A DNA stretch of 64,000 nt from Albula goreensis (lineage: Eukaryota; Chordata; Actinopteri; Albuliformes; Albulidae), in NCBI GenBank assembly GCA_022829145.1, contig CM040749.1:19429987-19493986 (forward strand). The letters are read 5' to 3'. Of the stretch, positions 24,894 to 64,000 are shown piece after piece. Positions within the stretch are counted from its first letter, which is position 1. Every line of letters starts with the position of its first letter. The translations under genes and the position numbers were made by a program. The notes under the pieces are model-generated. The model had not been told where the DNA came from and did not search any database. It saw nothing but the letters and a program-made list of their open reading frames with translations.

Positions 24894-26648
24894 TCACTGC
24901 GTGGCTTTGGTCTTCTTACTTTTGCTCTTTTTGTCTTTCTTCTTCAGGCCATCCATGTGTGCCCTTAGCAGATTTGAGTAGGCCTAGGTCAGGAGAGCAT
25001 CCAGATTTTAGATGTTGTAAAACATTCACTTACCCAGGGCAAATGGCATACTCTCACATATTGCTGTTAATCCATGTCATCTTTTCAAAACTGTTTTTGG
25101 AAAAACATTCCTGGTTAAGTATCTCCCTAATAGATGCAACAAATATCAATATCTGGACACTCACCATCTGGAATTTATTGACTTCTTTACTGCTGACCTG
25201 TATAAAAAAATAAAATAAAAATAAAATAAAACATGACATGTGGGCAAGAATGACCAATCCCTTCACTCCAACATTCAGTTATCATACATCTAAACAACTT
25301 TGCCTCAAAGCGCTCAGTCCATCCACCTCTGTGGATTCCCCCCCCCGGGCTCTATAAAAACATGAACGCTCACCACTGTACTAATTTTCTTCTTTCCATC
25401 TGAGGCACGGATCAGACACTTGTTGTCGACAGGTTCGAAGTTCTCTGGGTTGCCTTTCCTTGGCATGGGTTTAGTTCTCCCGTCATCTGTGGAAAAACAC
25501 ACAGACTGCTGCAAGGTACAAGTGTTGATGGAACTATAACCATCTGCTTAGCTGAATCTATTCAACTACAGAGCTATAACTTACATGAACAATCCAAAGG
25601 CTGTCGCTATAGTAAAGCAAAGTGTTTTGACAATATGGTCCGTAACTTACATTTCTTTAATGTGATGTAAACGCTCCCGGATGTTCTGCACTTCTGAAAC
25701 AGCCGTGTTAGCTCTGTTAAAAACTGGAGAGATAAAAATCCACATTTTTAAAACTTCTTGTGGTGTAGAACAGTAAGCCAACAAACCGCCTAACAAGATC
25801 TAAAGCCAGGAGAGAGATGCTAAATTAGTGGGAATCAATATGGGTTCAATTTGCACAGATTTATACTGCAATCAAGAGAATTTCTGTACATCCCATACTC
25901 ATGTTAAACCAAGTTTTGAGGGGAAAATCGACAATCTACAGCAATTCAGTTCAATATTAGAGTATTTCTGGTACTACACAATGTATAGTCTAATTGGTGC
26001 TATGGGTGGACCTGAACAATGATTACCGAAATATTTTGAGAACATTACGTTTTTACACTTAATGTACAAGTGGGTGTAGGGAGAACTTCTTGTGACGCCA
26101 AAAAAAAATACTTATCGATGTGATGACTTCACTCTTTGGAAGGTATCAGAATTGCAATTTCCAAAAGACGGGGACAATGAGAGACGACTTCTCTACAATT
26201 CCGGAAACTTTTAGAGCGTTTAATAGAGTTAAATACGCAATTCCCCCAATGTTTCAAGGAAGCGCATCTGTAATTGTGTAGTCAATTTGGCTTGCGATCG
26301 TCCTAATGGGAAAAAACATACGTTCATATTCAATTAGAACAAGCCATAAGGAGGCATTGTCGTTGCAACCATTGTAGTTGCAACCATCGCACTAATTTTT
26401 AACTTAACAAACGCTTATTTCAGTTTTGAATGCTCAATACATCAGTAATAAACGACTAAATAAAAAGCTAACAAACTTTATAATCAGCAAGTGTTCCGAC
26501 TGTTCAACGAATAATCATTTGACTCCAGTCTAAAATAAAAAAAAAAAAACTGGCTTTCGCCAGGTGCCAGTAGCTAACACGAGTCATGTTTTTGCTTGCT
26601 ATCCATCCATTAATCCGATCTTACCGAATCATTCTCAAGAAGCACCAT
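24894..26648 (-). CDS. srp14: Signal recognition particle 14 kDa protein, complete (five exons)
   Basis: Minus-strand exons in order: 26648-26625, 25723-25651, 25486-25374, 25197-25165, 24983-24894; total 333 nt, 110 aa. It begins MVLLENDS, then FLTELTRLFQKCRTSGSVYI, a Tyr codon split between exons 2 and 3, DGRTKPMPRKGNPENFEPVD, NKCLIRASDGKKKIST, VSSKEVNKFQM, and ends YSNLLRAHMDGLKK plus a Lys-rich tail ending KATQ. SRP14 pairs with SRP9 to bind the Alu domain of 7SL RNA and pause translation elongation while the ribosome is targeted to the ER. The length is complete for a vertebrate SRP14 that lacks the long alanine tail of primates. Kozak context is good (A at -3, G at +4). All phases join and introns are present, so it is a real gene and not a processed copy. 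Confidence 0.97.
25201..25231. repeat. (AAAAT)n-like simple repeat in srp14 intron 3
   Basis: A-rich run of AAAAT/AAATA units just upstream (on the minus strand) of srp14 exon 4; there it supplies a T-rich pyrimidine tract for the acceptor. Confidence 0.8.
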
Positions 26649-28289
26649 CGTTTTCCCAGATTGCCACAAACCAGAATTCAAGTATTAAAGATCCCGAGGA
26701 TCTCAGCGTCAACTAAGCAAACGAGAGTAGCTCACTCATCAATTGGAAAGCACACGTACTGCAACAGGAAGCTACCAACTCAACTCTGACCTTTTCACTT
26801 TAACCTTAAGGTCAGCTGATCAGAATTTCTTCGTCTACGGTGTGTTTACAAAGGAAACAACTGAAAAAGAAACGTCATACTGCCACCTGCTGTGGTGGAG
26901 TATACATCGGGAAAACACACAGCTGTGAAGTACATGGCAGTCTGATCTCCGAAATCCTGCATCGTGATACCTTCTGAAGATTTACATGTGGACAGCTCGT
27001 ACCATAATACAGCATCCATCTCTGTATTAAGGTATCACACATGTTCACACTTTGCTTAAGATGTTCATTATATTGTGACTAATCAATTAACATTCTTGCA
27101 AGGTACACTTTCACGTTTTGGATTGTTTTGCATGCTTTCCACCTTCACATGTGTGCAAAACACAGCGTAAGAAGAAAATAGGAACTGCAATTCCTAACGT
27201 GAATTTATCGTCAAAAATCGTGATGTCCCTATACGATGCTAACTTATAGCCAACAGTGGCCATATCACCTAGCTTCAGCAGTTTGACATAAGTTCACCTT
27301 TAACGTATCCATTGGACCGACACATATGTGCTGTAATACTGCCACCTACTGTCATGAGTGCACACTACTTTCTGCAAATCCTGTTTAATGGCGTATTTAC
27401 CTCATATGTCTGTAGTTGGCTAACAATGGTTGCACTGTACGTGAGAAAGTAAAGGAAATTAGCACATGACTTGTCCATATCTCAAAACTTTTAGGACTAC
27501 CGGAAGTGATAATCTGTTACGGCCTGTCTAGACTTTCGAAAGGCAGAATGTGACCTGATACAGAACCCTTAAAGGAACAGGCCTGTTCCCGTCACTGGCT
27601 GTGTCGCCTTCTTTAGCTCAGGGTAAAACAACGACAGTGGATGTTGCTAAGAATGGCAAAGCCTTCGCGGTCTGTATTGACTTCAATTGTAGTGGTCAGC
27701 CAGGCAGTCATTATACAAACGTTTATGAACTTGAAAATGAGGAGGGCTAAAACCTTAGCTTTAAATAAGTAATTAGTCTAAACATGCTTAATTTCAAGCA
27801 TTTATTATGCATTTTTATGAAACAATATTCAGGCAATTGTTTGTCAAATTGCATTATTTCACTAAAGAAAGTAAAATAACACTAATAACAATAATAATGT
27901 TTTCCAATAATGCTTTCCAAAATTCTGGAGTCATCTTAAACTCCCCAGTAAAAAAAAAAATTAAAATGACAATATATAACAATATTATAATGAAAAAGGC
28001 AAATGAAAAACAAGATAATACAAGCCACTGGAATATACATATGGACATTGTAAGATTCTTTGTGTAGTATTACTACAACTGGATAAGGAAGCTCAGTAAA
28101 GAAATATGAATTCAAATATGTATGATGTGACATCATTGTTATACTTTCCAAATACATACTGGTAAAAACAAAAGGAATGATACTGAAACAGTGGCAGCTG
28201 TAAATTCTTTTATAATTTTTCCTGTTATGTTCTACTGCCTTTTCCCAAGATCCCTGAGCTCTTAGGGTGCTGTTGGGAAAGCTCTATCA
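26649..28289. other. Region between srp14 start and pld4 end
   Basis: Holds the srp14 promoter (minus-strand CCAAT near 26742) and the pld4 3' UTR (minus-strand AATAAA at 27806-27801). A perfect ETS site ACCGGAAGTG is at 27498-27507. Two short copies of a degenerate dispersed repeat (ATACTGCCACCTRCTG near 26880 and 27333) and a 10-bp inverted repeat (26964-26973 / 27029-27038) suggest decayed mobile-element remnants. No coding exon was found. Confidence 0.45.
27498..27507 (+). promoter_or_regulatory. Consensus ETS/GABPA site
   Basis: ACCGGAAGTG is a full consensus for GABPA-type ETS factors, which commonly mark housekeeping promoters. It lies 850 bp upstream of the srp14 ATG. Use as a promoter element is inference. 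Confidence 0.3.
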
Positions 28290-31200
28290 TTACAAGGAAG
28301 CGCCTCTCAGTCCCTCAGTGAATGCGCAGTCAGGACTGTAACCCACGTCAGCCAGAGCCACAGTGAACTGAGAGTTCCAGTCTCTCTCAAACACACCTCG
28401 CAGCTGCTTCTGAAGCACCTGTTCTGCTGAGTTTGGGTGGGGTGCATCCTGGGAGACCACAATCCCCACCCCTGCTGTTGTGTTAAAATAGTCAGATGAC
28501 CAGTTTGATGTCCCTGAAACAAATGAAGAAAAGGTGAAGGCACAGCATCTTTAAATGTACCATAAAACTTACTTAAGAGAATGTATCAGGTAACTTCATT
28601 TTATACTTAAGTGATATAAGGTCAACATTAGTATTAAACAATAGAGATCAGAGTGTAATGAGATCAGAAGTAAACCTAAAGGCTAAAAAGAGGGATGAGA
28701 TGAAAAACTGTGATGATTTCCTTACCAATATATGCCACTTTATCTGTCACCATGTACTTATTGTGATTTACCCTGGAGTAGGGAATATTTGATTGGTTCC
28801 CCACTGGCACTACAAAGAGTTTCTGGACAAAGAGTTGAACAAGTTAACAATAGAAAAGACATGCACTTTATTTTTTATTTCTGCCATATGTAATTTAATT
28901 GTGCCATATGCCACATAGTTACATTGGTGAAATCATTATTTCAAGCAAGGATATTGTGGTATTGGGAAATTGGGGTAACATGTGAAAGTGAGTGAATGAT
29001 TCTGCTCCTACCACTTCAACACTGATGTTTTCTGCAGGCTGATGGAAGGCATTGAGGGACAGGAGGTAGGGCAGCATGCTTGGGTCTGTGTCCCGCCCAC
29101 AGCTGATCAGTAGGCGGATGGAAATCTGGCGCTCAAAAGCTGCGCGTTTCAGGGCATCCTCAATGGTAGGCCAGTACCTGAAAAAAGATGGTCAAGTTAA
29201 AATGATCTGCTGAATTTAAATTGTTGAAAACTTTAATTTAAAATTTATTTGTACACATTTTCAGCCTGGATTTCCTAAACACACATCACAATGTCTATGT
29301 TTCAAAATTCATATTCAAGAATGAAGGCAAAGGAAGAAAAATGTAACAGACAAATTTTTACACTGACACTATAGAATACATTGAATTCCATTTTCAATAT
29401 GATTGGATTCAGTATATTCTTATTCCATGGCAGTGAAATTCAGGCAAAAGGACAGCTGAAGCACATAAGAGCACACTGATCCATGCACATCAGTTTGGTG
29501 CACACAATGTATTGCTTTAGAACAAACAAACTCACAGTCGGTGGTGAGTGAAACGAGAGGTGGGGAAGTATTCCATGACGGCCACATCAACAAACTGCTC
29601 CGCCCCCTCAATGACAGTAAGAATGGCATCCAGATCTTTAGTTCTACCAGCAGGGCAGAGAGAGGGAGGGGAGCCCTAAGAGCACATTTATTGATAAGAT
29701 ACATGGAAAAAAAGTACTGCACATGCCATTTTGAAAATTTTTTTTTTTTTGTTTGCTTTTGCAATAGATCAGCTCTCTTCTCCCTGGAATGAGTTAAAAT
29801 AGCTCCCATGTGTGTGTGCCTTCCCCCATCCCCTAAGATGGTAATGATTCTATAATGTTTGCACATGGGATATAAATACAAGTTACTGAGAATCTGCCAC
29901 ATGAAACTTCAGAGAAGAAGTGAAACAGAAGCAACTCACAGCGACAAAGATCCTGCTGGGAACACCACTTATATTCACCACTAGAGGATGCTCTCTGTTA
30001 ATGGTGGTGTCAAACTCAGAGGGCCAAGGGTCTGGAATGGAGGCATTTTGATCCCCAAGCACCCAGTATGACTGGAAGATCTTATGGAGGTCCTCAGCTA
30101 GTTGGGAGCAGTTGTACATAACCATTCCAAGTTCTTTCACCTTAGAATTAAATATAAAATATAATAAAATTTCAGTGTTTATAGAGCTCCAGCACTGAGC
30201 TCTCTTCCTGTCTGCTTCCAAATGCAAGTGCATAGTGGTTAAGAATTATCTGAACCTATACCTGAGTTAGTGATCTCCAGTCCATATTGGCACTTCCAAT
30301 GTAAACATGTTTCATGTCTACGATCCATATCTTAGTGTGGAGTACACCCTTTGTCAAATTCATGAAATTCACCTTTTTTACATGGACCCCTGTTGGCATG
30401 AAATAAAAATAAAGAACAGGTAATTGTTACTCAATTGCAGGCTGATTTTAAAAATAAGACAAAAGAGGCAGGCCCTGACCTTTGCTTTCCAGAATATCCA
30501 GATCTGTAGAATGTGGCGCTAAAGGGGGAAAGTTGGTGGCCACACGTACTGTCACATTCCTCAATGGCAAGTCCTCAAAAACTTGCAGTATATCCCTTCC
30601 CTTTCACAGACAAAAGGCAGTGAATACAGTTAACTGTATAAATTTAAAAGTCTTTTATATTATTCAAAATTTATAAAACAAATTGTTGGGGATGTTGTGG
30701 TGTCCCAAATTATTTCTGAGGTTTTATTTTTACTCACTGGTATATCAGTGGAAGAATTGACAGAGATGTCATCACCAGTAAGGGACCAGTAGAAAGAGGT
30801 TACATCGACACTCTTAGTTGCTATATCCAGGAGGTCCTTCCAAGCATCATACAAGTGAGTCCCAAAGGTGGCATTGGCTTCATATTTCATATGCAGAGGG
30901 ACAGACTCAACAAGAACCAACCTGCAGAGTTCACAATGTTACACCTGTGTTACATTCTGAGCCTCAATAAACAATTCTGTTTCTTGGCATTTTAAACAAT
31001 AAACAAGGGGACATGATTTGTTGGAACAAAATCACATCACATAACATGATCGCATAGTCTTGTGTGTAAGTAGCTTAGGAAATGAAAAGTCCTATGTGGA
31101 CATTCCTGCAACCCAGAACATTTTATAGTCAAGGAAATTTCTGTATAACTCTCTTAAATGTTCCCTCTCACCTGCTTTTCTCTGCAACAACAGAGCAATT

Positions 31201-31540
31201 TAACGATTTTCCCTGGATTGTTGGTTCTTTATGATTTCCAGACTTTTGTTTTGTGTCATGTGTAGATTTTTCCAATAGAGGGATTGAAAGAAGCGCACCT
31301 AATACCACAACACAGCCTGCAGTAAGGGCTAGAGTCAAAAGCCTGCTGTAGCTCTGAAAACACAAGGAAATGGCATCCATAGATGAGATTCATATTTAAA
31401 AATGTAGATAACTTCAAAAAAAAAAAAGATATTATGAAATGATAAACATTGTTATTATAATTAGTTATACTTAGAAGCATTAGTCTTACCCATCGATTAG
31501 GGACATAACTGTCATGCAAATTTCTGTATGGGGAGGACAT
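28290..31540 (-). CDS. pld4: PLD4-like 5' exonuclease / phospholipase D family, complete (ten exons)
   Basis: Minus-strand coding exons: 31540-31490, 31353-31172, 30921-30738, 30600-30480, 30389-30262, 30140-29940, 29675-29536, 29177-29012, 28822-28726, 28513-28290; 1,494 nt, 497 aa, all phases consistent. Short cytoplasmic N-terminus [12 protein letters not shown], one membrane segment at about residues 22-44, then a luminal domain with many N-glycosylation sequons: a type II membrane protein. Two HKD motifs are intact: H197-T-K199...D204 followed by GSANMDW, and H411-N-K413...D418 followed by GTSNWS. PLD3/PLD4 are endolysosomal single-strand nucleases that limit TLR7/TLR9 ligands. [10 protein letters not shown] and YIGTSNWS fit PLD4 better than PLD3, and the neighbour cep170b matches the human PLD4-CEP170B pair. 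An in-frame upstream ATG at 31588 exists but lies before a likely acceptor (CAG at 31558), so the inner ATG was chosen. Confidence 0.93.
28726..28822 (-). CDS. pld4: pld4 exon carrying HKD motif 2
   Basis: A 97-nt exon, phase 0 in and 1 out, encoding [20 protein letters not shown]. The second H-x-K-x4-D signature is complete; the last exon continues with TSNWS. Confidence 0.93.
30262..30389 (-). CDS. pld4: pld4 exon carrying HKD motif 1
   Basis: A 128-nt exon, phase 1 in and 0 out, encoding [19 protein letters not shown] and [11 protein letters not shown]. The H-x-K-x4-D catalytic signature is complete, so the first half-site should be active. Confidence 0.93.
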
Positions 31541-31889
31541 TCTTGGTCTTTCCCCTGACACTTGCAAGAAATCCAAACAAAAAGGCAAATTTATAATTAA
31601 AAATTCCAGCTGAAGTTAAACAAGTTCAGCTGAAGTTCTGATTTTATGCAGCGATTTCACCTGTAAAATAAACATGCAGACAAATACACTTGTACACCTA
31701 TGTGCAGTTCCTCCACCACAGTAGTCTCAAAGTAAAAGTGCTCATAACTAAAAGGAACCAACTAATGTTCACAACGTAAAGACACATGGAGCATTTAAAA
31801 AGAGCATTATATGACTATAACAGTAAATAGTATAGCAATTTAAAGTTTACAAGTAATTACACTGGTGCCTTTAACATAAACATCCTTAC

Positions 31890-31925
31890 CTTCTCACTCC
31901 GTTCTCAGAATGCTACATGTGCCAC
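31890..31925 (-). other. pld4: Possible 5' non-coding exon of pld4
   Basis: On the minus strand GAGAACGGAGTGAGAAG is followed by a consensus donor GTAAGG (exon end at 31890). A plausible acceptor (TTGTCAG-type) just before the coding ATG at 31540 makes a spliced 5' UTR likely. The transcription start is not identified. Confidence 0.3.
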
Positions 31926-34900
31926 ATGTTGTGGTGGAGTTCTTAATTAGCATAGAGTATCAGTTCCCTTTTTATTCCTAGCTTCTGCTATTTGGTTTCA
32001 TTTCAGTTCAGTTAAATATATTTGACTAATCACAGCGGTCCTTTTTTATCACAAGTGAATTGTTAAGGTTAAGCTTATGAAAGGTTAAGTTTACATTCAC
32101 AGTTAACACAAGAGACATCCCTTGTGTCAAAGTCCATGATATGAATCAGAGAATGAATTCACTGTGTACAAAGTACAGATTAAAATTTAAGGTTAAAAGT
32201 GTCTCATGTTGATCCTGGTTAGGGGAAAAAATGTCAAAAAATGCCATCGCACGTTTGCAAAATACAATTGCAATAAATGCTACTTTGTTTATAACTGGAG
32301 TTCAAACTAAAATAAGAGGGCTTCCAACATCTGAACAAATTCTTACATCACTTCCCTCTGTTCTCCTGTCTTCACCTACTCACCTCCTTTCCATAGTTTC
32401 TTGTAAAATAATCTAAAGTAACCAAAGAAATGAAACAAAGTCAGGAACCAGGAAAAAGTAAATTTAAAAAAAGTGTTGTAATGCATCAAACTCTTTGCTT
32501 GGTGCTGCAAAATTCAGATCACATGTTCAGTGCAATTATGGGCCAGTGCAATAAGGCAGACACATACAAAGTCCATGATTGAGATAAATTTATTAAAAAT
32601 CAAAAATTTGTCATGACAAAACCATGTTTTCTAAATTATGCATGTGATATGTATAACAATCTTCAGACATACATTTCTCGAAATGACAATGACAAAAACA
32701 AAAATCTGGAAGAATGTAACCTTAAATAAATTACAATTTTCATAGAAGATAAAACAACAAAGCAAAGACCAGGAAAATGGTGACTAAACAGTAAGTAGTC
32801 ATAAAATTGAAAAGACTGGTGTGGCATACAGAATGTAAATGATGCTTGGTGTCTGTGTCTCGACTCTTCTTTTGAATAGTGTAAATCTGGTATTACGTGC
32901 AGAGGAGAAAAAAAAAATAAACTCTCCGATTGAAGACATCAGACATTTAGCAGCAGTGCTTGCATCATCAGAACCACAAGCCAATCAGAAGTCTTAAACA
33001 CAACATGAATTGAGCACATGGCTCCAGACAGGCCAGCAAATCAAAACTGAAACTCAGTACATTCCTGAATGCTTGTGCAGACCACTCTCATAACTCATTA
33101 AAAAAACACCTAATACATCAATTCATACTAAAAAAAGCTGGGCTTTTCAAGCTTTACAGCAGTGCAAGGGTGAAGTTTTCCCAAACTTTTTGAATGTTCC
33201 ATTTGATTTCCTGCTATCTGGCCGTACATGAGGTGTGACAAGCTAGTTAGCTGTAGAATTACTTTTGGATAGTTTATTTGGTGAACTATCCAAAAGTTGT
33301 ACCTCAGTAAACTAAATATGGTTCATGTGTATTGTCAGAAAATACTCTGGAAGATCTTTTATTCCTTTATGTTAACAGAATTTATAACATTCAAACAGTT
33401 TTTTTTCTTGCATTTTTCTCCCCTTTCTAAAGAAGAAGCAAACTGCTACGGCTTTAAGTACACAATACATGGGAGGGACACAGTGACGTGCTCTTAGTGC
33501 AGACAAAGGGAAATATAAGCTCTTTATATGTACATACAGTATATCACACAGCAAAAAAAAAACAAAAAACAAGGAATGCTCTCAGTAATTGCATACAGTC
33601 AGGTTTCTTTGTTAGTTTTGACCCAGTTGTGCCTCCCTTACAAAAACCAAAGGGAGAAGCAACAAAGCAATTGGCCATGACTTTAAAAAAACACTGCTAA
33701 AACTGAAGCTTCCTCCCTGATTCAGACTTAAGACTGCAGGGTTTCAAATGAGTTTCACTTCATGAAATCAGTATCCAGGGCCTTTTAAAATGGTGGGTGA
33801 GCAATGAGGCTAATGTCAGGATGTCAAAATGGTGGTCTTTGGTTTTGTGCAATGATGATATAAAACCAATACCGATGACAAAGTACACCGAGAACCATTG
33901 AAACAAAACTATTCATTCATTCCAAGCATTCTAAGCTGCTGATGACACAAATGGTGCTCTAACAGCATAAATAGGTGAGGTACAAGCTGAAAAAGTATAA
34001 TATATTATCCTGTTTTAAAGCTTAAATATGTCAAACCACAAAGCTGAAATGATTGAAGGCCCGTATAGAAACTCCAAACAGAGCTGTCCTCTGCCAGGAT
34101 TCCAAGCTGGAAGTAGCAGGCCTTCTAGACAACAGATATATAAATGATCTACCAAGCCTCACAATTATGGGATCCTCATACAGATTGACGGTTTGACTGA
34201 AGTCCAAACAGTCCAACCCCAAGTCTTTAGGTCGTGAATGAAAGACACTATTGAGCACAACCACCTGGAACACACCCTTCTTCAACTAAGGGGGTGGGCA
34301 ATCCTGGACCAGCAGCATTCTGGGTATCTGCATTTACTTGAGAATTAAAATGGGTACATACAATATGTTTCTAAAGGCAAGACGGGATGCCTTTTCAAGC
34401 AGCAGCCATTACAGCCACACTATCTTCAAGTACATTTATGCTTTCGGTATGTTTTCTTGGCCCAACTGAAAAAAACAAACAATTCATCCGTGCTTAAAAG
34501 ATAATATTCACCAAAATGTTAGAACTAAAGACATGTAGGCAATTTTCCTGTTATATAAAATATAATTTCTATCTACACTATTATGCCAATTCACTGTGCT
34601 TTACAAAACCATACAATCAGATGTATCAATTCAAATACATTCTACAGTACAAGAACTTCAAAAACACTCAAATTCATTAGGTCACCCTTGCTTAATGGGA
34701 ATAGTCAAGAAAATACATTTCCCAGCATTCAATTAATCTGCATGGTATGGCATGATCTGCAACAACACCATCTTCCTGCCATCATGTAAACAGCAATGCA
34801 AACCTAAACAAGTGTGAGCTTGTGGTGAACAGTTAGGCAGCTTCTCTTACATTCTTTAATAGGACAGCAGTACCCTGTGAAACACAACCACAACACAATG

Positions 34901-35410
34901 CCCCAAACACTGACAAATTAAACACAAAAACCAATTCCAGTTCATGCTTGTAGTTGGGTCTATCATATTTGATGCATCTGAACATTTTATGCTAAGCTGA
35001 ATTATTGTATCAATCCAAGAACTGAATCAAAGAAAGACTAAACACAAACATAATACCAGTGATGTTTCCTTCTGGAATCCCAATGTGGTAAAAAGAAGGT
35101 ACAGGACAAATATACTCAATTGCTGACAGGGGCTACCCTCCCCAATGCTGCTTGGCACAATCTGGCATAAATGCTGAACACCTAGTCACTGCTCCACAGT
35201 GATAAAGCAGATTTACATTGAAATGAACACTTACAGACGGTACAGCAAGCAGACATCGTATTGTATATTGTCTAGTTTACCATGGTTGTACGATTTGATA
35301 TTTTTCCCCACGCTTACCCATTCATAACACATACATCCATGTCAATTGTACACAATGATTGCAAAATAGCAGCAGCAGCAGTTGTCACCAGGGGTGACGA
35401 GCGTGAAAGG
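31926..35410 (-). other. cep170b 3' UTR and intergenic sequence
   Basis: Downstream of the cep170b stop (35411), upstream of pld4. Minus-strand AATAAA signals are at 33363-33358, 33278-33273 and 32594-32589, so the 3' UTR may be 2 kb or more. No coding exon was recognised. A perfect 14-bp hairpin lies at 33261-33297. Confidence 0.5.
33261..33297. repeat. Perfect 14-bp inverted repeat (hairpin)
   Basis: ACTTTTGGATAGTT at 33261-33274 and its exact reverse complement at 33284-33297, with a 9-nt loop. On the minus strand the poly(A) hexamer AATAAA (33278-33273) straddles loop and stem. Confidence 0.9.

Positions 35411-64000
<28,590 letters not shown>

Overview
The window is vertebrate nuclear DNA, most probably from a ray-finned fish. 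Genes are split by GT-AG introns, introns are AT-rich, and simple repeats are common. A complete globin X gene is present; this globin is kept in fish, amphibians and some reptiles but lost in birds and mammals. The species cannot be named from sequence alone. No bacterial, phage, CRISPR or tRNA features were seen.

Five genes were reconstructed by joining exons with matching splice phase. From left to right: (1) the 3' part of plekhg3 (+, coding exons 2674-10093, last 987 residues), whose RhoGEF/PH part lies to the left of the window; (2) xgb, globin X (+, five exons 14111-22990, 199 aa); (3) srp14, signal recognition particle 14 kDa subunit (-, five exons 26648-24894, 110 aa); (4) pld4, an endolysosomal phospholipase D-family exonuclease (-, ten exons 31540-28290, 497 aa, both HKD motifs intact); (5) cep170b, an FHA-domain centrosome/microtubule protein (-, nineteen coding exons 61392-35411, about 1,700 codons). 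Non-coding 5' exons of cep170b probably lie to the right, up to or beyond the window end.

The genes do not form one pathway. They are ordinary chromosomal neighbours. The order is informative: from memory, human PLEKHG3 is on 14q23, PLD4 and CEP170B are adjacent on 14q32, and SRP14 is on 15q15. Here all lie within 64 kb, with globin X between them.

The most notable observations are inside cep170b: a textbook U12-type AT-AC intron inside the FHA-domain coding region; an exon whose 3' splice site sits 10 nt from a ~145-bp (TG)n tract; a reading-frame conflict in coding exon 5; and a 39-nt phase-0 cassette-like exon. There is also a perfect 21-bp inverted repeat enclosing ~465 bp in intron 8 and a perfect 14-bp hairpin carrying a poly(A) signal downstream of cep170b. 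I found no convincing undescribed multi-gene system.
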